From NCBI GenBank assembly GCA_041651315.1, contig JBAZJM010000001.1, forward strand, positions 1 through 64,000: a stretch of DNA of 64,000 nt, given 5' to 3'. Made by a program: the position numbers and the translations under genes. The stretch comes from CAITYL01 sp041651315 (GTDB lineage: Bacteria > Verrucomicrobiota > Lentisphaeria > Oligosphaerales > CAITYL01). Within the stretch, counting starts at the first letter, position 1, and every line of letters begins with the position of its first letter. Below are positions 40,408 to 47,691 of the stretch, one piece after another. The notes beneath the pieces were generated by a model, which worked only from the letters and a program-made list of their open reading frames with translations, was not told where the DNA came from and ran no database searches.

Positions 40408-40652
40408 CACCAGATAATATATCGAAGCCTATCATTTCTCTCTTTCATGCTCGATTAGATCTCATTAGTGATGACAGTCCTTATAAAGCGACTTGTCCAA
40501 CTTGTAAGACTGGAATACTTCTAGTTAGACGAACTCAAAATCTTAGACTGTCTCGTCTGGATATATGCGTGTCTTGCGCCCAAAAATTTTGGTATCTTGA
40601 TGATTCAATCAACGAAGAAACTTTCGAAGAAGATATTGATGACCCCAGATAA
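40404..40652 (+). CDS. small zinc-ribbon protein
   Basis: 82 residues. ATCPTCKTGILLVRRTQNLRLSRLDICVSCAQKFWYLD is a two-knuckle zinc ribbon of a kind frequent in phages. Acidic C-terminus. Overlaps the next gene by 14 bases. Confidence 0.7.
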   Translation: MTPDNISKPIISLFHARLDLISDDSPYKATCPTCKTGILLVRRTQNLRLSRLDICVSCAQKFWYLDDSINEETFEEDIDDPR

Positions 40653-40893
40653 ATCAGTTCAATTAGCGCAATCTTTACTAAAACAAGTAGAAATACCGTC
40701 AGGAGTTCGAGTAGTTTTAATATCTACCGATGAATCCGGGGAATTTCTTGGTGTTACTAGTAATGTGTCAAATGATGAGTTATTAAATATTCTCATTTGT
40801 GCCATCCGAGGGCATTCGAATACTATAAATATTGAAGCTACACCAGACTTAATGGATTCGGTGGAATCGGTAGATCTATCAAAACGTAATTGA
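40639..40893 (+). CDS. hypothetical small protein
   Basis: 84 residues from the ATG at 40639 (GAAGAAG upstream). VRVVLISTDESGEFLGVTSN is a beta hairpin; NDELLNILICAIRGH a helix. Unknown. Confidence 0.58.
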   Translation: MTPDKSVQLAQSLLKQVEIPSGVRVVLISTDESGEFLGVTSNVSNDELLNILICAIRGHSNTINIEATPDLMDSVESVDLSKRN

Positions 40894-40917
40894 TATACTG
40901 ACAAAATCTATGCTATA

Positions 40918-41424
40918 TCATTTAGACGGATCTATAATTGGATCCGGGATTTCTTTTCTAGATTGAAGAGGTCTCGGAGAAGGGAAAGGGGTAATAACTT
41001 CTCGATGTGGATCTTTGCTATTCTTCGTGTTTCCTCTTATCGGAGAAACGATTTCTACAGTGCTGTATGATGATGCTGGTGGTTTTGGATCATCTGGATC
41101 TCTAACATTTACACCGGTAGCTCGAAGATAACCAGCTAACCAACTTCGAAGCTCAAGTAAATCTTCATGGGTTTGCCGTATTTCTTTACTTTGACGTTCG
41201 CTCTCTTCTTTCAGAGCTTTCAACACCTCCATAGTGTTATCTTTTGGACGGACGGGTCGGTTTATGTAAGCAACTAACGGTGGGACGATGATACCCGCTA
41301 ATCCACTACCTAATGCACCGAAAACAATGATCAACTTAGCAGCAGTCCATCGTTTATGATGGGTGGCATCCGGGAAGATGCTATCTTCCTCCACTTTCGG
41401 TTTTTTTGATTCTGTTTCCACCAT
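40918..41424 (-). CDS. single-pass membrane protein with coiled coil
   Basis: 168 residues. One transmembrane segment (about 31-52: LIIVFGALGSGLAGIIVPPLVA), followed by a coiled coil (VLKALKEESERQSKEIRQTHEDLLELRSWL) and a Pro/Ser-rich tail. The layout is that of an inner-membrane-anchored periplasmic protein and could fit a spanin-like component, though no outer-membrane partner is seen next to it. Confidence 0.6.
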   Translation of the reverse strand: MVETESKKPKVEEDSIFPDATHHKRWTAAKLIIVFGALGSGLAGIIVPPLVAYINRPVRPKDNTMEVLKALKEESERQSKEIRQTHEDLLELRSWLAGYLRATGVNVRDPDDPKPPASSYSTVEIVSPIRGNTKNSKDPHREVITPFPSPRPLQSRKEIPDPIIDPSK

Positions 41425-41447
41425 ATATAATATCGAACAAGAGACTA

Positions 41448-41873
41448 ATGATACCGAATGTTATTTCATATACCCCAGTTGGAGTTTTACAACATGTTGT
41501 AAAGGCTTTTCAAATTTACAATAAAGACATTGGCCCTGACGGACTTGTCTCCCCTCGAGTAGAAGAATGGCTTAAAAATTTCAATAGTTTTTTCGCGTCT
41601 CCAGGGATCGGGTGTGATGCGATGATTTTTCGTGAAACACCTGCGATAATGCAAATGCCTAATGGTTCTGTTCAAAGGATGATACGTACCTCTGAGGTTA
41701 GATGTCGTGAACAACCATGCGCGTGGTTTCAATATCAATTACGTGGATTTTCAGCAAAATTAGGTGTTCGTGTTTGTACGGATCATGTGAGTATAGCAGG
41801 GGAAGAAAAGAACTGGATAAAAACTATCATCGATAAAGATCCCTTTGCAGTGTGGGAAATTATGACGGATTGA
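41448..41873 (+). CDS. hypothetical protein
   Basis: 141 residues from the ATG at 41448, which leaves a 23-base gap to the divergent gene. Cys pairs CREQPC and a central FQYQLRGFSAKLGVRVCTDH. Ends FAVWEIMTD, a loose variant of the shared C-terminus. Confidence 0.6.
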   Translation: MIPNVISYTPVGVLQHVVKAFQIYNKDIGPDGLVSPRVEEWLKNFNSFFASPGIGCDAMIFRETPAIMQMPNGSVQRMIRTSEVRCREQPCAWFQYQLRGFSAKLGVRVCTDHVSIAGEEKNWIKTIIDKDPFAVWEIMTD

Positions 41874-41874
41874 T

Positions 41875-41880
41875 GTAACT
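41875..41880 (+). promoter_or_regulatory. GTAACT box variant
   Basis: TGTAACT overlaps the end of the previous gene and lies exactly 27 bases before the ATG at 41908, matching the main spacing class of the YGTAAAT boxes. No SD before the start. Confidence 0.3.
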
Positions 41881-41907
41881 TCTAATTATTCGATCGTATC
41901 TTATTCT

Positions 41908-42378
41908 ATGAATGCTAAAAATCGCGAATTTGAATGGCCAGAACAAAAAGATAAGCAAGTAGTCGCCAGTATTCAAATCGACGACACTCCTTGGACTATA
42001 ACTGTAACGGCACATGCTTTCATCACTCAAAAAGATGGGATGCTTGGAGCCGGTCCAGTGGTTACTACCACTCTTTTTTATGCAGGTGGATCAAAAACTG
42101 CTGCTACGAATTGGACTCTGACGTCTAAAGACTTGAGTAATTCTAAATGGAATCCCGAAGGGATTATTATTGCAGTTCATGAACACTTAGCAAAACGTGA
42201 AATTCCGGTTCCAAATAATATTGATATATCAATGCAAACGGCATTGAACCAAGCAAGGAAGAATGCTTTTCTTGCGATGGTATCCGGTCAAGCACATGCA
42301 TTGATTGGTGAAGTTTCATATGATGAAGCTACCTCTGCTTGGGGAATTGCCGAAGTTGCAGCCATAATGGCAGAGTGA
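41908..42378 (+). CDS. hypothetical protein
   Basis: 156 residues. A beta-rich N-terminal domain (TPWTITVTAHAFITQKDG, VVTTTLFYAGGSKTAATNWTL), helical C-terminus rich in Ala. Probably a small folded domain; no family recognised. Confidence 0.6.
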   Translation: MNAKNREFEWPEQKDKQVVASIQIDDTPWTITVTAHAFITQKDGMLGAGPVVTTTLFYAGGSKTAATNWTLTSKDLSNSKWNPEGIIIAVHEHLAKREIPVPNNIDISMQTALNQARKNAFLAMVSGQAHALIGEVSYDEATSAWGIAEVAAIMAE

Positions 42379-42407
42379 TTGTAGTTTTATAACAATAGGG
42401 GGATAAT

Positions 42408-42497
42408 ATGGATTCAATGCCACCTTGTCACAATCTTCTGGATATTGCAAAAACACGTCGTAGGTTAGCATTCATGCGAGCACTCGACTTAATGTAA
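42408..42497 (+). CDS. tiny CDS, first part of an interrupted frame
   Basis: 29 residues (MDSMPPCHNLLDIAKTRRRL...) with a strong AGGGGGA SD. It stops at a TAA (42495-42497), and the same frame continues with protein-like sequence to 42635. Either a genuine micro-protein or the first half of a gene broken by a nonsense codon. Confidence 0.45.
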   Translation: MDSMPPCHNLLDIAKTRRRLAFMRALDLM

Positions 42498-42533
42498 GGG
42501 GTAAGACAATATAATGCCAGCACATGCGCTGAC

Positions 42534-42635
42534 ATGGATAAAGCACTCGATGAATATAATAGCGCATCTCGACAAGTACGAGAGTTGACTGAAAAAGAAA
42601 ACTCTGAAAAAGAAAACTCTGAAGTAAAACTATGA
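42534..42635 (+). CDS. tiny CDS, second part of an interrupted frame
   Basis: 33 residues from ATG 42534, charged and helical (MDKALDEYNSASRQVREL), with a duplicated EKENS segment. It is in the same frame as the CDS at 42408 after its TAA, and its stop overlaps the next ATG (ATGA), which argues that it is translated. Confidence 0.42.
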   Translation: MDKALDEYNSASRQVRELTEKENSEKENSEVKL

Positions 42636-43162
42636 ATATTAGAACGATTCTTTTAGTCGGTTCACTTGCTTGTTCAGCACTAGCTGCACCTGGAGGTTTT
42701 TGTGACAAGGATTTAGACGGAGCTAAATTCTTCGATCCTGACTATGAGACATATATATTAACTGAATTTAATTATAATGATGAAACATCTTTCGTAGATT
42801 CTATAACTTATACTACTAAAAAATATGAACATTGTGAAAATAGTTGTCGGCCTCTTGCTGAGCATAACGCAGAGTTCATGGCTGAAGAGCGTTTATGGCA
42901 AATAGTTCAGTTGACTACCGGAAAGAAAGCTCGCTGGTCTTGTGGTGCAGAGATTAGATGTGAAGATCCTGATTTAGCTGAAAATGTTCATTGTTCAGTT
43001 GAAAAAGGTGACTGTGATGCAGATTGGTGGAAAGGTAGTCCATATATTTACACGAAAATAATCGAAACTTATGAAGTCGATTGTCGTGGAGACCGTAGTT
43101 GTAAATATGAAAATAAGTCTGCTGATGAATGCTGTATAGTGACTTCGGTGACTAAAAACTAA
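42632..43162 (+). CDS. secreted Cys-rich protein
   Basis: 176 residues. A signal peptide (MNIRTILLVGSLACSALAAP, cleavage near residue 19). Mature part acidic, with about 12 Cys including CENSCRPL, CGAEIRCEDP and DECCIV. Many disulfides are expected in the periplasm. No family known. Coupled to the tiny CDS upstream. Confidence 0.65.
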   Translation: MNIRTILLVGSLACSALAAPGGFCDKDLDGAKFFDPDYETYILTEFNYNDETSFVDSITYTTKKYEHCENSCRPLAEHNAEFMAEERLWQIVQLTTGKKARWSCGAEIRCEDPDLAENVHCSVEKGDCDADWWKGSPYIYTKIIETYEVDCRGDRSCKYENKSADECCIVTSVTKN

Positions 43163-43163
43163 T

Positions 43164-43460
43164 ATGGCTTATTGTGATTTTTGCAGCTGTAGCATGTGTC
43201 AGACTGGATGCTCAGAGACATGTTTAGCTGATGGCTCCGATGTAAGAATCGGAGAATTTCCTGTTTTACATACTCAAACAGTAGATGGTCGATGGATTTG
43301 TAGCACGTGCTATACTTACGATTGCTGTGCTAATGCCAAATCAGACCCGTGCAAGGGGCTTTGCGGAGAGAAGAAATGCGAGCATCGCCCGAAGCTCGTC
43401 AATGGTGAATGGACGTTTTGGACTTATCAGATTATAGATCAGTCACCAAAACACCAGTAA
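43164..43460 (+). CDS. small Cys-rich protein
   Basis: 98 residues with about 16 Cys (MAYCDFCSCSMCQTGCSETC, ICSTCYTYDCC, PCKGLCGEKKCEH). No signal peptide, so probably a metal-binding cytoplasmic protein rather than a disulfide protein. Overlaps the convergent gene by 22 bases. Confidence 0.65.
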   Translation: MAYCDFCSCSMCQTGCSETCLADGSDVRIGEFPVLHTQTVDGRWICSTCYTYDCCANAKSDPCKGLCGEKKCEHRPKLVNGEWTFWTYQIIDQSPKHQ

Positions 43461-43849
43461 TCAATCTTCTCTATTACAGTCGGGGCAACTGTCGGGATAA
43501 CATCAGCTGATGTTAATGGAATTGCTCCTGGAGCAGTTGGGGCAGCATAAACAAATTCTCCACCTGGCGGAAGATTGAAGGTATTGGAAACAGCGCCATT
43601 AAGGCGGACGCCAATTTCACTCGACATGTTATTTCGAATAACGAGGAGTTTGGCAGCTGCTACACTTCCGAATGGAACTGGAATAACTGTTGGCGGTGAG
43701 ACTACAATAGTCGTCGGAACATCAATAGATCCGGCTTGACCGCCGTTATAAGTTCCTCCAACTAACAAACTTGCAACTCCAGAATTAGCCGGAGCACTCG
43801 GGGGAGTATATTGGATATTGAGTGTAGAATTAAAGGTGCTAGCGGCCAT
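43439..43849 (-). CDS. beta-rich, possibly structural protein
   Basis: 136 residues, low in charge, rich in Ala/Gly/Pro/Thr/Val (LLVGGTYNGGQAGSIDVPTTIVV, LLVIRNNMSSEIGVRLNG, FNLPPGGEFVYAAP). This composition is typical of small virion decoration or tail proteins with a jelly-roll-like sheet. Assignment tentative. Confidence 0.55.
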   Translation of the reverse strand: MAASTFNSTLNIQYTPPSAPANSGVASLLVGGTYNGGQAGSIDVPTTIVVSPPTVIPVPFGSVAAAKLLVIRNNMSSEIGVRLNGAVSNTFNLPPGGEFVYAAPTAPGAIPLTSADVIPTVAPTVIEKIDYWCFGD

Positions 43850-43877
43850 TTGCTCTAGATTATAGATTGAAGGGCTA

Positions 43878-44231
43878 TCAACTCATCATAACTGAATACA
43901 TGCAGCATGGTAATTCTTGACATCTATCGAAATAACCTGGATGGGATATTCCGGTTTCGATATTTGCATGTCTCCACCCGAAGGCAGATGTTATATTGAA
44001 CCAATCGTCTGGAATATTTGTTTTTCTAAAATCAACTCTATGAATTGTTCCTAGTATTTCTGGATCACTAATACTTCCTGTAATATCAATTTCATCATCA
44101 AGATAAACATGGTTACTGATTATGTTTAACCATGCGTCGTAGCTACAACCAATCTCAACGAGTTTTCTGAAGCCTTTTGTTGGCAAGATCACTCTTAAGT
44201 TCTTGATGATTTTTTCTCGGTCTATAATCAT
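43878..44231 (-). CDS. hypothetical protein
   Basis: 117 residues from the ATG at 44231, chosen because the longer frame to 44273 would overlap the divergent gene. Mixed alpha/beta (LRVILPTKGFRKLVEIGCSYDAWLN). No family recognised. Confidence 0.55.
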   Translation of the reverse strand: MIIDREKIIKNLRVILPTKGFRKLVEIGCSYDAWLNIISNHVYLDDEIDITGSISDPEILGTIHRVDFRKTNIPDDWFNITSAFGWRHANIETGISHPGYFDRCQELPCCMYSVMMS

Positions 44232-44245
44232 TTGTAGGGTATCTA

Positions 44246-44398
44246 ATGGAAAATACACAAAACCAAGAAGCACCGGTTCAAAATAAGAAGAGTAGTTGGC
44301 CGCCTCCTCAATCTAAATCAGTACCGGTTTCAAATCCTCCAATTAATTGGGATCGAAAAGATATTATTATACTCGATGATGACGGTGAAATCGATTAG
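44246..44398 (+). CDS. small Pro/Ser-rich protein
   Basis: 50 residues (MENTQNQEAPVQNKKSSW..., then PPINWDRKDIIILDDDGEID). Disordered with an acidic hydrophobic tail. GTAGGG before the ATG. Divergent from the gene ending at 44231 with only 14 bases between starts. Confidence 0.5.
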   Translation: MENTQNQEAPVQNKKSSWPPPQSKSVPVSNPPINWDRKDIIILDDDGEID

Positions 44399-44415
44399 TT
44401 TAGTACTGTATTCGG

Positions 44416-44841
44416 ATGCGCGATATTGGCGCTAAACACATTACAGGTCCTCAAGCCGTTTTATGCGCTGCCGTGTCTTGGTGGTTATCCGGCTTTGATT
44501 TAGAAAAACTAACTCTTCATTTTGCTAAGCAAGTTCCACCAGAGAATTTTTGGTCAAGAAATCCTATAACTATTGCTAACGCTCTTCCTCTTTTCCCTTG
44601 GGAGAGAGTGAATAAACATTTTTGGGATTCAGCTCAATCAATTCCTGCTGTTCGTCGTATGACTGAACAAGCCGTTAGAGCTTGGAGAGCGAAGAGTAAT
44701 TCTTATAAGATAGCAGAAGTTAAAGCATTCGTTTATTATTCAATTATGAAAGAAGTTGGAGAGATAGTTCTCAACTCCGATTTCATTAAAGAAAATGCTG
44801 TAGTAATAAATCATGCTCGTCGTAGAAGGACAAGAAAATGA
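44416..44841 (+). CDS. hypothetical helical protein
   Basis: 141 residues. N-terminal AVLCAAVSWWLSGFDLEKL, then basic C-terminus (NHARRRRTRK). Overlaps the next gene by ATGA. Unknown. Confidence 0.6.
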   Translation: MRDIGAKHITGPQAVLCAAVSWWLSGFDLEKLTLHFAKQVPPENFWSRNPITIANALPLFPWERVNKHFWDSAQSIPAVRRMTEQAVRAWRAKSNSYKIAEVKAFVYYSIMKEVGEIVLNSDFIKENAVVINHARRRRTRK

Positions 44842-45251
44842 CGATGCCTCAACATGCAACCATAAGAAAAGAGTTGCTGGGCCCTAAATTCCCGGATAGT
44901 GGTTGGATGACTGGTAAGCAAATACTTATGCTAGTCATGTCGAGAGCAATCGGTACTCGTTACAAGAAAGATGAGGCTAGTGCTAATATAAGAAGCAACC
45001 TCTTTGACATCCTATTGATTCAATCCGGGAAAAGAGGTATTAGTATTGATAGACAAAAAGCCAGGGAATTGGTTGATTTAGTATTTATTGAAGAACAAAA
45101 TTTTCTCTTAGTCACTCCGGATGGATGGGATAAAAAAATCGATTGTTTACTTGGAAATCAATACTGTAACAGATGCGGAATTCTTATTGAAATTGAGCAT
45201 GATTTAATTGAGTGTAATGCTAGGATTCTGAAAGAAGTTATGGAGAGTTGA
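44838..45251 (+). CDS. hypothetical protein with EVMES C-terminus
   Basis: 137 residues. Contains CNRCGILIEIEHDLIEC near the end, then ARILKEVMES. The downstream gene is convergent and overlaps it by 14 bases, so the EVMES ending here cannot serve a following start codon. Unknown function. Confidence 0.66.
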   Translation: MTMPQHATIRKELLGPKFPDSGWMTGKQILMLVMSRAIGTRYKKDEASANIRSNLFDILLIQSGKRGISIDRQKARELVDLVFIEEQNFLLVTPDGWDKKIDCLLGNQYCNRCGILIEIEHDLIECNARILKEVMES

Positions 45252-45651
45252 TTATCTCCTCTCCGTTTTCATCTAGTAAACTTTTCGATATACTCTCTGC
45301 AAGTTTTCCTATATCAGCACCCCAAATACCTAATATTTGATCCATTCCATACTTCGACGTGTACATGAGCATGATTTCTTCTTCCAATTTTTCATTTCTG
45401 CAATCGGAATAAGTTGTTGCTATTTCTCGTATGACGACTATAGGCCATGGTAATTCTGGTTCTTGCGGATCAAATTGTTTCGGTTCTCTTTCTAAAATTT
45501 CATGAACCAAATCTGCCCCCATAGACGATGCCATAATGAGAAAGTCTTTTTCTGTTGGCTCTCGATCTTTTACTTGCCAGTCTTCCTTCGTGTAAAAAGT
45601 CAGTTCACCGAGAAGTCTGTCTCTGTATTTTACGGATTTTTTCGTTGGCAT
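45238..45651 (-). CDS. hypothetical protein
   Basis: 137 residues. Basic N-terminus (PTKKSVKYRDRLLGELTFYTKEDW), helical acidic middle. No domain recognised. Confidence 0.58.
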   Translation of the reverse strand: MPTKKSVKYRDRLLGELTFYTKEDWQVKDREPTEKDFLIMASSMGADLVHEILEREPKQFDPQEPELPWPIVVIREIATTYSDCRNEKLEEEIMLMYTSKYGMDQILGIWGADIGKLAESISKSLLDENGEEIINSP

Positions 45652-45665
45652 GCTGAATTATACTG

Positions 45666-45866
45666 ATGGGAAAGAATAAACATGAATTGATTTCAGAGAT
45701 GCATACTGGACCAGATGGCCGTGATTGGGATCTTATGTGTAAAAGATGTGGAATACGAGCGAGGCAAACTTTTGACGGATATGGGAGAGAGTCATTTCTT
45801 GTCTATGATCAGCAAAATTTCGATAACTGCGATTTAGTTTTGATTCGATCCGTCATGAAATCATGA
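45666..45866 (+). CDS. small zinc-motif protein with SVMKS C-terminus
   Basis: 66 residues. A beta hairpin DGRDWDLMCKRCGIRARQTF with one CxxC and a later Cys, ending CDLVLIRSVMKS. Distantly like the CGEPA genes at its end, but without the CGEPA core. Confidence 0.62.
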   Translation: MGKNKHELISEMHTGPDGRDWDLMCKRCGIRARQTFDGYGRESFLVYDQQNFDNCDLVLIRSVMKS

Positions 45867-45896
45867 AATCATATCGTTATAAATTGACAACTGAAG

Positions 45897-45903
45897 TGTA
45901 AAT
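45897..45903 (+). promoter_or_regulatory. YGTAAAT box
   Basis: TGTAAAT, 20 bases before the ATG at 45924, which has GGGAG. Heads the five-gene coiled-coil/ABC cassette. Confidence 0.4.
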
Positions 45904-45923
45904 TACGACGACAGGGAGATAAT

Positions 45924-46592
45924 ATGGGTCTTTTTGATCTTCTAGAGCGAACCGGTTTGGTTAAATCCACTGACACTGACGATAAACCTAGCCCCGTAAA
46001 GGGATCTGAACCAAAAGTAGCGGTAGCTGCCGTTGTGGTACCGAAATCTACTGGAGTTGATCCAGCTAAAATCGCTGCTATTGATGAATCTGTTCGTAAA
46101 GAACTGACCGGTGCTGTCGATGCCTCAGGTTCAAGATTCGTCACTGAGCTCACGGACACACTGACGACTTTAGAAGATGTTGTCACTGATGAAACGAAGA
46201 GATATGAGACTGCCCTTAAACTCTTGAAAAAGAAGGGCGTATCAATCACTGATATTGTTGGTGATCTTGATTCTTGTATCGGAGCTCTCGAAGCAAAAGA
46301 CCGTGAATTCAGGAATCAATTACAGGACCAATTTAAGAAAAAAGTCGGTTCTCGACAAGAAGCCGTACAAGGTTTCACTGATTCCATTGCTGCAAAGCAA
46401 GCTCAGATCGAAAGTTTGCAACTAGAAATCAACCAGGCGAGATCTCAGAGAGATGAAGCTCAAAGAGGGATCACTGAAGAACAGTCGAAACTTGATCTTG
46501 TGACGGAGAGATTCTCCATCGCATACAAGTCAATCAGGGCTGTCGTTGAAGCTCAAAGAACTAAAATCTCTCAACACGGAGGATCCGTCTAA
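45924..46592 (+). CDS. coiled-coil protein, first gene of ABC cassette
   Basis: 222 residues. A Val/Pro/Ala-rich N-terminus (res 20-45), then a long coiled coil from about 75 to 215 (ALEAKDREFRNQLQDQFKKKV, IAAKQAQIESLQLEINQARSQRDEA). No membrane segment. Its stop shares one base with the next ATG. It may assemble on the membrane with the next protein, as PspA-like proteins do; this is inference from shape. Confidence 0.68.
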   Translation: MGLFDLLERTGLVKSTDTDDKPSPVKGSEPKVAVAAVVVPKSTGVDPAKIAAIDESVRKELTGAVDASGSRFVTELTDTLTTLEDVVTDETKRYETALKLLKKKGVSITDIVGDLDSCIGALEAKDREFRNQLQDQFKKKVGSRQEAVQGFTDSIAAKQAQIESLQLEINQARSQRDEAQRGITEEQSKLDLVTERFSIAYKSIRAVVEAQRTKISQHGGSV

Positions 46593-47665
46593 TGGCTGAA
46601 GATTCACTAAGCGGTAGCAAGAAATACTGGACTAGACCAGAGAACCTGGTGAAATGGGCTGTCATTGCCGTACTCGGTTATGTCGGGTTCATGTGTCTTG
46701 ATTCCATTCTTCCGGTGGTAATCCGAGTACTCGATTTCGCACTTGAAGCCGTTTGGAAAGCAGTTCTATTAGCGGCCATTGCTGGAACCATTTCTTGGGT
46801 TATTTTCAGTAACGACCTTCATAGACTAGTTTGGTATGGATATAGCATGCTGATGGCAAAAGTGACAAATGTTTTTGTCACTATTGATCCAATCGGCGTC
46901 ATGAAGGCGACAAAAAAGAAATTAATGTCTTACTTCGATGAGATTAAAGAATCTCTCGGAGCATTGAGGGGACAAAGAAAATCTCTCATTGAGAAGATTG
47001 AAGCTAAGGGTAAGGCTTACGAGCATAGCATGAGTGTCGCTAGTGCTGCCATGAAGCGACAAGGCGAGAAGGGGATGAAGAAAGAGATCGCTCTTCAATC
47101 CCGTAAAGCCAATAGACTTGAAAAGTCGTCAATGACCTATCAAGCTCTTCTGAATAAGATCGATGCTCATATTGCTGTCGCTGAAAAGATCATGGAAGCT
47201 TCCGAGTTCATGATCGCTGACATTTCCGACACGATTGAAGATGAAACTGAAAAGCGTGCTACAATTCACGCTAGTTATAAAGCTATTTCAGCTGCCAAAC
47301 GGATCCTATTGGTAGGTCGTGATCGTGAGATGCTCGATCTTGCTATTGAAGCAAATGCTCGTGATTATAACCAAAAACTTGGTGAAATCGAGCAATTCAT
47401 GGAAGATACCAAGAGTGCCATCACTACGATGGATCTTGAGAATGGCATCGTTGAAGAAGATGCTGTCAATCGTTTGAAGGAATGGGAAACCAGAAGTCAA
47501 GCCCTACTTGAAGGCGGTACTGGAAAGACTAAGTATAGAGTTGGTGGGCCAACTCTGCCATCAGCTTTCCGAATCGGCGGCGAAAATACAGATGCTAGCG
47601 ATATAAACGAAGAGCCAGAAGAAGAGAAACGACAATCTTTTGCCGATCTTTTCGATAAAATCTAA
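46592..47665 (+). CDS. membrane-anchored coiled-coil protein of ABC cassette
   Basis: 357 residues. Two transmembrane segments (about 18-38 and 46-68), then a long helical region of about 220 residues with heptads, and an acidic disordered end (NEEPEEEKRQSFADLFDKI). Genes of this shape next to SBP-OmpA transporters recall bacterial loci annotated with TelA/XpaC-type proteins, but the similarity is not provable here. Confidence 0.66.
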   Translation: MAEDSLSGSKKYWTRPENLVKWAVIAVLGYVGFMCLDSILPVVIRVLDFALEAVWKAVLLAAIAGTISWVIFSNDLHRLVWYGYSMLMAKVTNVFVTIDPIGVMKATKKKLMSYFDEIKESLGALRGQRKSLIEKIEAKGKAYEHSMSVASAAMKRQGEKGMKKEIALQSRKANRLEKSSMTYQALLNKIDAHIAVAEKIMEASEFMIADISDTIEDETEKRATIHASYKAISAAKRILLVGRDREMLDLAIEANARDYNQKLGEIEQFMEDTKSAITTMDLENGIVEEDAVNRLKEWETRSQALLEGGTGKTKYRVGGPTLPSAFRIGGENTDASDINEEPEEEKRQSFADLFDKI

Positions 47666-47691
47666 ACAAATAGGGAATACGAGGAATTAGG

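Noticed and set aside
42514..42588. 24-codon ORF from ATG 42514
   Set aside because: It lies in another frame over the better-supported frame that ends at 42635 with an ATGA overlap.
45884..45903. TTGACA -35 upstream of the ABC cassette
   Set aside because: Only eight bases separate it from GTAAAT, too short for a sigma70 -35/-10 pair.
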